Below, in pieces: positions 38,087 through 42,460 of a stretch of 42,460 nt of DNA (positions are counted from its first letter, which is position 1; each line of letters opens with the position of its first letter). The position numbers and the translations under genes were made by a program. Location: positions 1 through 42,460 of the IMG/VR virus record IMGVR_UViG_3300017527_000130, one strand, 5' to 3'. Source of the DNA: a virus. Under the pieces are notes generated by a model. That model did not search any database, was not told where the DNA came from, and saw nothing but the letters and a program-made list of their open reading frames with translations.

Positions 38087-38751
38087 CAGGCCACCAGCTC
38101 GTGGTTGAGCCAGCACCGACAGCGCGGATGGGCGGCCTCTTCGACGTGCCAACCATCGCCCTTCTTTTTGCCGTGTCTTGGCTCGCAAATAGGGCATACG
38201 ATTTCATCATGTCTTGTCTGCCATACTGCGACCATCTGTATCCCTGATTTCTCAAGCTCTTTTACAATACCAACCTCACCCTGCATGGCCGCATTCGTAA
38301 CTTCGGTGCGGGCTATCATAGCGGCACGTTCTTCGCTAGACCAGGTCTCAAGGGGCTTACTCAATTCACCCTGTGTCCATCCTTCTTCGAAATAGCGCGG
38401 GATTGCGGCTTGTATGTTTTTCATACGAGCATCGGTAATATCAAATATCAACTCCCCGGCGTGCTGCCTTGCCCAGTCTGCCGCGGCTTCATTTACTAAG
38501 CCCCAATCGACTTCTAGCGCAACTTCTTTTAGCATCCTCTCCGCACTCGCTAAGTATATTTGCGAGCCAGTTGCTGCGAAAAAAGGGCGTAACTCCTCCC
38601 CAATATCATCCCAAAAACTCGGCGGTATATTGTTTATATCTGGCGGGTCACCGACATATACCAGTAACTGGTCAAATAAAGACTTGAGCTTACCGCTCAG
38701 GTCTCTTGCATACAATCGTTCTAAATCATCCCGGTCTGGTATATCAGGCAT
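38086..38751 (-). CDS. MuF-like minor head protein
   Basis: A 221-residue protein whose C-terminal ~100 residues match the phage Mu F domain: ARTEVTNAAMQGEV, then VWQTRHDEIVCPICEPRHG and HPRCRCWL. It follows the portal (1-nt overlap), as in other siphoviruses, and probably sits inside the head at the portal vertex. The Cys-x2-Cys and CRC groups may bind zinc. Confidence 0.85.
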   Translation of the reverse strand: MPDIPDRDDLERLYARDLSGKLKSLFDQLLVYVGDPPDINNIPPSFWDDIGEELRPFFAATGSQIYLASAERMLKEVALEVDWGLVNEAAADWARQHAGELIFDITDARMKNIQAAIPRYFEEGWTQGELSKPLETWSSEERAAMIARTEVTNAAMQGEVGIVKELEKSGIQMVAVWQTRHDEIVCPICEPRHGKKKGDGWHVEEAAHPRCRCWLNHELVA

Positions 38752-40487
38752 TACGGGTATCCCTTCCAGGTAGCGATGTTGTTCTGCTCCCTCAATACTT
38801 CAATCAACTCTTTCATGGCGTCGGTCTCGGTGTCTTCCTTCGGCTTCTCAATCAGCGCACTTGCGAACACCGACCGGATCTCTTCGGTATCGGTGGCAAT
38901 CTTCAGCCCTTCGGTAACACGCTCGAACACCTCACCCGATATTGCCGCCGGGATGAACGCAACCGATGAAGCGTCTCCACCACGCTCGACCGCTTTCAAA
39001 CACTTGCCTTGCCATAGTGACAACTCGTGCCGGGCGGGTGCAAGGTCGACCGCTTTCTCTTCGAACGGGTCGGGTGGTTCTTCTTGTATATTCTCAAACG
39101 GGTTCGGCGCTGGTCTTTTGGGTTCGAAGTTGTCTATCCCTGCCATCTCGCCAGCAGACGCCGGGTCAATACCCGCATCCACCGCCGCTTTCATAATGAC
39201 TAACTTCTCCAACAGTTCACTACGAACACCCGCCTCTGGGTCTTCAACGGGTGGAAGCCCAAGCGATGCGCGCACCTCATTCTTCTCTACAACACCGCTC
39301 TCGATATGGTATCCAAATATCTCCTCTTGCGTCGTTCCTTCAGCCATTCCATCCTCAATCAATTTCCAGTCCTCATCCGATAACTCATACCCTAACGTCC
39401 TAAGTGCCACCGTCAGCGGCATACCGGATGTTACCAGGTGCGTCAATGCCAGCGCCCGTTCTTTTTCGTCATCCTGCATTACGCTAATGGTCTCAGGCAA
39501 GAACACCATACGCAATCCCAGCTCATCAAATAGTTGCTCATTCAGGATAGACGCAATCCAGTTGGCCTCCGGAATAATCAGGTCTTCGTACCAGTTGCGC
39601 TTATCCTGATTGGCGGTGGCGTAGTTAGCAGCGTCGGGGAATAACAGCGACGATGGAATACCGGTAGCCAGCACGATTTCGGTCTGCTTGTCTTTGGTTA
39701 GTTCAACGTTCTCTAGTTCCTTGATACCCTCACCGACGATAACGGGTTCCATTTTATCAGCGTTGAGTACCCTTGTTTTCCATGAGTTTTGAATGCCACT
39801 AATAACCCTATTCCACCAAGTAGTAAACTCCTCGGATGTTTCACGACTTGCCCCGGCCATTGTGAACAGCATCGCCTTGATAGCGCCGCGGCCGAAGTAG
39901 TTCTTTGCGAACTCGTCAACGTTAGCGAGCACCCCGCAGGCGTTCAGCGCCGACTTGACCGGCCAGGATGAAGGCGGCCCAAACTCGACATACGTGTCCA
40001 TTCCCCAGAAGGAAATAATATCATCGGTCGTGTATGTCCTGGGTACGCCGTTCTCGTTGCGCTTCCAGACGATCTCGCCAGACTGCGCTTTCTTCTCGTC
40101 CAGTTCCATGCTGTCGGGGTTCAGGTGGCGCAGCTTATCGAAGCCCGCCGGGTTCTGTTCCCGCTTCCAGTACGCCGCACCCGCAAGCACCAGTGATGCC
40201 TCAATGAGATACAGCATCTCGAACATTGACGATACCAGCCCTTCCTTGTTCTGGTAGTCAACGGACGTCTCGACCTCTTCATCGCCGCGCATGATGACCC
40301 ACGGCAAGTTGGCAACAGCGCCCCCACGGATGTCAACGGCTCGGTATAGCGTCGGGATAATCTGGTAGAACGCTTGTGGGTTCTCTTCGTCTACCGGCTT
40401 ACCCGAAATGTAGGTCCAGGCGTCGGTGTCCTCGTCCCATAATAGACTTGATTTCGTTCCGATGATGTCATGTTGTATTTTGCTCAT
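38751..40487 (-). CDS. Portal protein
   Basis: A 578-residue HK97-family portal protein, longer than usual because of a ~120-residue acidic C-terminal extension. Core features include AVDIRGGAVANLPWVIM, a GAAYWKREQNPAGFDKLRHL strand and TGIPSSLLFPDAANYATANQ. ATG 40487 overlaps the large terminase stop by 4 nt. It forms the dodecameric DNA channel at the head vertex. Confidence 0.88.
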   Translation of the reverse strand: MSKIQHDIIGTKSSLLWDEDTDAWTYISGKPVDEENPQAFYQIIPTLYRAVDIRGGAVANLPWVIMRGDEEVETSVDYQNKEGLVSSMFEMLYLIEASLVLAGAAYWKREQNPAGFDKLRHLNPDSMELDEKKAQSGEIVWKRNENGVPRTYTTDDIISFWGMDTYVEFGPPSSWPVKSALNACGVLANVDEFAKNYFGRGAIKAMLFTMAGASRETSEEFTTWWNRVISGIQNSWKTRVLNADKMEPVIVGEGIKELENVELTKDKQTEIVLATGIPSSLLFPDAANYATANQDKRNWYEDLIIPEANWIASILNEQLFDELGLRMVFLPETISVMQDDEKERALALTHLVTSGMPLTVALRTLGYELSDEDWKLIEDGMAEGTTQEEIFGYHIESGVVEKNEVRASLGLPPVEDPEAGVRSELLEKLVIMKAAVDAGIDPASAGEMAGIDNFEPKRPAPNPFENIQEEPPDPFEEKAVDLAPARHELSLWQGKCLKAVERGGDASSVAFIPAAISGEVFERVTEGLKIATDTEEIRSVFASALIEKPKEDTETDAMKELIEVLREQNNIATWKGYP

Positions 40488-41680
40488 GTGAAGTACCATT
40501 CCTGTGCACCGCGCACCATCAGCGCCCGCGCTATAACTGTGTCGTCGTGTAATCCTTCCGGCGCACTGTACTGACTGCGCCCCGTGATGGGTGACACCTT
40601 CCTCTCGTATGCCTCAAGCTCGCCCGTCCAAATCGGGTCTTGCTGGAACTGCCATTCCTCACGCTCTAATACTAGTGCTAAGTTTTCGATGAGCGGTGGC
40701 TTGCTCTGGGCAGTGGTCTGGAAGCCCGACACCGGCATACCCGCCCGTTGTAGTTCTTCGATTACCGGGTCGCCCATCGCGTTGCTTTCGGCGGTGATGC
40801 TGGTCATGTTCCATTTACTATGAAGCACTTCCAAGCGCTTGCGCTGGAAATGATAGTCTATCTGGTTGAAGCGGTCTCGTGCTATCTCTTGTTTGCACGT
40901 ATTACACCCGACCGATATACAGGTAAAGTCGGCCTGCTTACCCCAGTCAACACCGGCAATAATATGATGCCCTTCGTGCTCTTTCGGCGTCGTATCGGGT
41001 GCGCTCATGCAGGCGTCAATGTTGCGAAATACAGCGCCCTCGCCTTCCAGGAATACGGCAAGATACTCTTGCTCAAATATAAGTTCAGGTAATAGTTCCC
41101 GTGCCGCTTCAATCTCGGACGGGTCAATGTACGGGTTGTCACTGGTCGGAAGCTGCCAGGATTGCCAGTCACCGTTCCCGTTATCGGTGGCTAATCCCTT
41201 CTGATACATCCGAAAGAACCAGTTGCGACCCTTCGGCGTACTGATGAACATGGCCGAACCTTTGCGGTCCGATAACGCCGGGCGTAGTGCTTCAGTCCAA
41301 GCGGCCTCAGCCACGAATGAACATTCATCAATGACCACCAGGTCCAGTCCTTCACCACGCAGGCTGTCGGGATTGTCTGCGCTCCGTACTGTCACCTCGC
41401 CGCCGTTCGATAACGTTACTTGCCGGTCAACCTTGCTGATGTTCGCTCCAATCCTTGCACCCATGCGCCGAAGCGGTCTCCATCCGACCTCGCCCATCTT
41501 GTATGTCGGTGCGACCCACCAGGCCCGCTTGCCTTGCGCCGCGTAGTCCAGGCACTCATGTACACCCAGGCGCGTCTTGCCCCATCTGCGACCGGCGGCC
41601 AGAACTTTGAAGCGTGCCGGGTCAACGTGTACCTTCGTTTGCCCTGGATGCGGGGATGCGTTAATCGTGTACGTTGTCAT
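40484..41680 (-). CDS. terL: Terminase large subunit
   Basis: A 398-residue packaging motor. Walker A AAGRRWGKTR (28-37), Walker B VVIDEC (115-120), and a nuclease domain opening at GVDWGKQADFT (Asp245), with later acidic residues in TAESNAMGDP and LHDDTVIA. It overlaps the small subunit by 20 nt. It should cut and translocate the genome into the prohead. Confidence 0.9.
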   Translation of the reverse strand: MTTYTINASPHPGQTKVHVDPARFKVLAAGRRWGKTRLGVHECLDYAAQGKRAWWVAPTYKMGEVGWRPLRRMGARIGANISKVDRQVTLSNGGEVTVRSADNPDSLRGEGLDLVVIDECSFVAEAAWTEALRPALSDRKGSAMFISTPKGRNWFFRMYQKGLATDNGNGDWQSWQLPTSDNPYIDPSEIEAARELLPELIFEQEYLAVFLEGEGAVFRNIDACMSAPDTTPKEHEGHHIIAGVDWGKQADFTCISVGCNTCKQEIARDRFNQIDYHFQRKRLEVLHSKWNMTSITAESNAMGDPVIEELQRAGMPVSGFQTTAQSKPPLIENLALVLEREEWQFQQDPIWTGELEAYERKVSPITGRSQYSAPEGLHDDTVIARALMVRGAQEWYFT

Positions 41681-42002
41681 CGTCCCAATTTACCACATGA
41701 TTGATTTCGCCGCTGTGCTGTTGCTCGAAGCGTTCCACATAGCCGCGGTCCTTGCCTTGTGTTTTCAGAAAGAACAACAATGCGGCGGTATTGCCTTTGA
41801 ACATCTGCTTATACAGTTCACTTTCGGCGTCATCAATAAGCGACTCCCGCGCTTCTTTCACAACATCCCATAGACACGGGTGCTTTTTATTCAACGTGTT
41901 ATATAGCCAGGTGCGCGACTTACCAAACGACCGAGCGACCGATGTCAAATTGCCCCGGTGTTCCGTTATCTTTTTGCTGATGTTGTTCTTGGTTGCGTTC
42001 AT
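41661..42002 (-). CDS. terS: Terminase small subunit
   Basis: A 113-residue protein with a helix-turn-helix at ~16-40 (NLTSVARSFGKSRTWLYNTL) followed by a helical oligomerisation region and an acidic C-terminus. It lies directly upstream of the large subunit with a 20-nt overlap. It should bind the packaging start site; the ribosome-binding site is weak. Confidence 0.78.
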   Translation of the reverse strand: MNATKNNISKKITEHRGNLTSVARSFGKSRTWLYNTLNKKHPCLWDVVKEARESLIDDAESELYKQMFKGNTAALLFFLKTQGKDRGYVERFEQQHSGEINHVVNWDDDNVHD

Positions 42003-42026
42003 CTTTTTATAGTGTCAATTATGTAA

Positions 42027-42206
42027 CTACTCCGGCTCACACGTCACATTCAAAACAGCGCCCCATCGCTTACACTCAGCGAGCTGCGCCATCTGCATAA
42101 TACTATCTTCGGCCATGTCCAGCATCACCCTTATTGCGCCGTCGGCCATTGTCTGGACCCTTATCACTTCGGCCTGGAACTCTATCTTTTCGTTGCTCTC
42201 TGACAT
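42027..42206 (-). CDS. Small protein upstream of the terminase
   Basis: A 59-residue protein starting at ATG 42206, with TAGGAAAGAG as ribosome-binding site. It contains IRVQTMADGAIRVMLDMAED, an alpha/beta pattern seen in small phage proteins next to recombination or terminase genes. A longer frame upstream would overlap the neighbouring gene and is not used. Function unknown. Confidence 0.6.
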   Translation of the reverse strand: MSESNEKIEFQAEVIRVQTMADGAIRVMLDMAEDSIMQMAQLAECKRWGAVLNVTCEPE

Positions 42207-42241
42207 ACTCTTTCCTAACGTGTCGCCTGCGTCGGTGGCGC

Positions 42242-42460
42242 TCACTCTTGGGCATACAAGTCCTCTACCGGTCTTCGACATAAATCCGTCGGCATTTCGA
42301 CCGGCCATCCGTTACCGCATAAGGTGTACCAATACCACGGCGTAGGTAGTTCCTTCAATCGGCGGTAGTGCTTTATCTGTGCTTTCTCGTATCCAGCCTC
42401 TGAACCTCGCTTCCATAACACGGCAGTTTCGGATAAATACACCGGACGATTGCGATTGTC
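42242..42460 (-). CDS. C-terminal end of a glycoside hydrolase (cut by window edge)
   Basis: The frame is open to base 42460, so the N-terminus is missing; 72 residues are visible. RPVYLSETAVLW resembles the strand that carries the catalytic nucleophile Glu of clan GH-A hydrolases, and YWYTLCGNGW resembles the final barrel strand. Read on a circular map it follows the N-terminal part at 1-482 in the correct order and strand. Frame arithmetic shows the ends cannot be joined directly, so some sequence is missing. It could alternatively be a small separate gene starting at GTG 42442. Confidence 0.6.
   Translation of the reverse strand, partial: DNRNRPVYLSETAVLWKRGSEAGYEKAQIKHYRRLKELPTPWYWYTLCGNGWPVEMPTDLCRRPVEDLYAQE

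Noticed and set aside
38776-39609. A 277-codon plus-strand frame opposite the portal gene
   Set aside because: Ser-rich antisense shadow of the portal C-terminus with no motif and no ribosome-binding site.
1-42460. Direct closure of base 42460 to base 1 as a complete circular genome
   Set aside because: The hydrolase frames do not match when the ends are joined, so some sequence must be missing.
1-42460. Integrase, attachment site, tRNA genes or a DNA polymerase
   Set aside because: No matching protein motifs or cloverleaf-like sequence were recognised; absence cannot be proven without a search.

Overview
The window is most of the genome of a tailed, non-contractile (siphovirus-type) double-stranded DNA phage. 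It carries an HK97-type head module (small and large terminase, portal, MuF-like minor head protein, protease-capsid fusion, head-tail connectors), a tail tube protein, a frameshifted tail chaperone, a 923-residue tape measure, a GH25 endolysin and holin-like membrane proteins. I see no integrase, DNA polymerase, primase, tRNA or CRISPR array. Replication appears to rest on a DnaD-type initiator and a DnaB-type helicase that would recruit the host polymerase. The likely host is in the Chloroflexota (Anaerolineae-like). Several exported proteins have long Pro/Thr linkers of the type TPTPxPTxTP, a repeat of the type VTxEVTRLVTVE, and a short aromatic-hydrophobic segment resembling xYLPLVxK (YMPSIIK, FPLVP, FMPLIGG), which is a hallmark of secreted proteins in that phylum. 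This host assignment is inference.

Layout. The genome has two divergent transcription units. A divergent promoter region lies at about 9665-9763. From it a rightward early/replication block runs on + from 9800 to 21633. A leftward late block runs on - from 9623 down to 1 and appears to continue from 42460 down to 21630, because the glycoside hydrolase cut off at base 1 seems to continue in the partial gene at the right edge. The molecule is therefore probably circular or circularly permuted, with a short piece missing between the window ends. The two blocks converge at 21630-21633.

Early block (+). It holds many very short genes (several are 28-70 residue membrane proteins), a PAPS-reductase-like ATP pyrophosphatase, the DnaD-type initiator with iteron-like 11-bp repeats inside it, a C5-cytosine methyltransferase that overlaps a second conserved gene in another frame, DnaB helicase, Zn-ribbon proteins, an N4/N6 DNA methyltransferase flanked by two PD-(D/E)xK-like nuclease candidates, an HTH regulator with a strong promoter and operator-like dyads, a gene bracketed by a 21-bp inverted repeat, two exported or membrane proteins of host-like style, and an HNH endonuclease. 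Two genes, 12603 and the HNH gene at 21057, are preceded by leaders that differ in sequence but share one architecture: three interleaved complementary segments (A B C A' B' C') at nearly identical distances from the promoter and the start codon.

Late block (-). Read in transcription order it gives holin-like proteins, metallophosphatase, endolysin, fibre and carbohydrate-binding proteins, a GT4 glycosyltransferase, a methyltransferase, a long repeat fibre and a lipoprotein glycoside hydrolase, then terminase, portal, head, tail tube, tape measure and distal tail genes. Interspersed among the head genes are a GT2 glycosyltransferase, a second methyltransferase, two paralogous Rossmann-like DUF115/MAF-type proteins and a sulfotransferase. 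Together with the GT4 and methyltransferase near the fibre genes, they look like a phage-encoded pathway that decorates virion or host-surface glycans.
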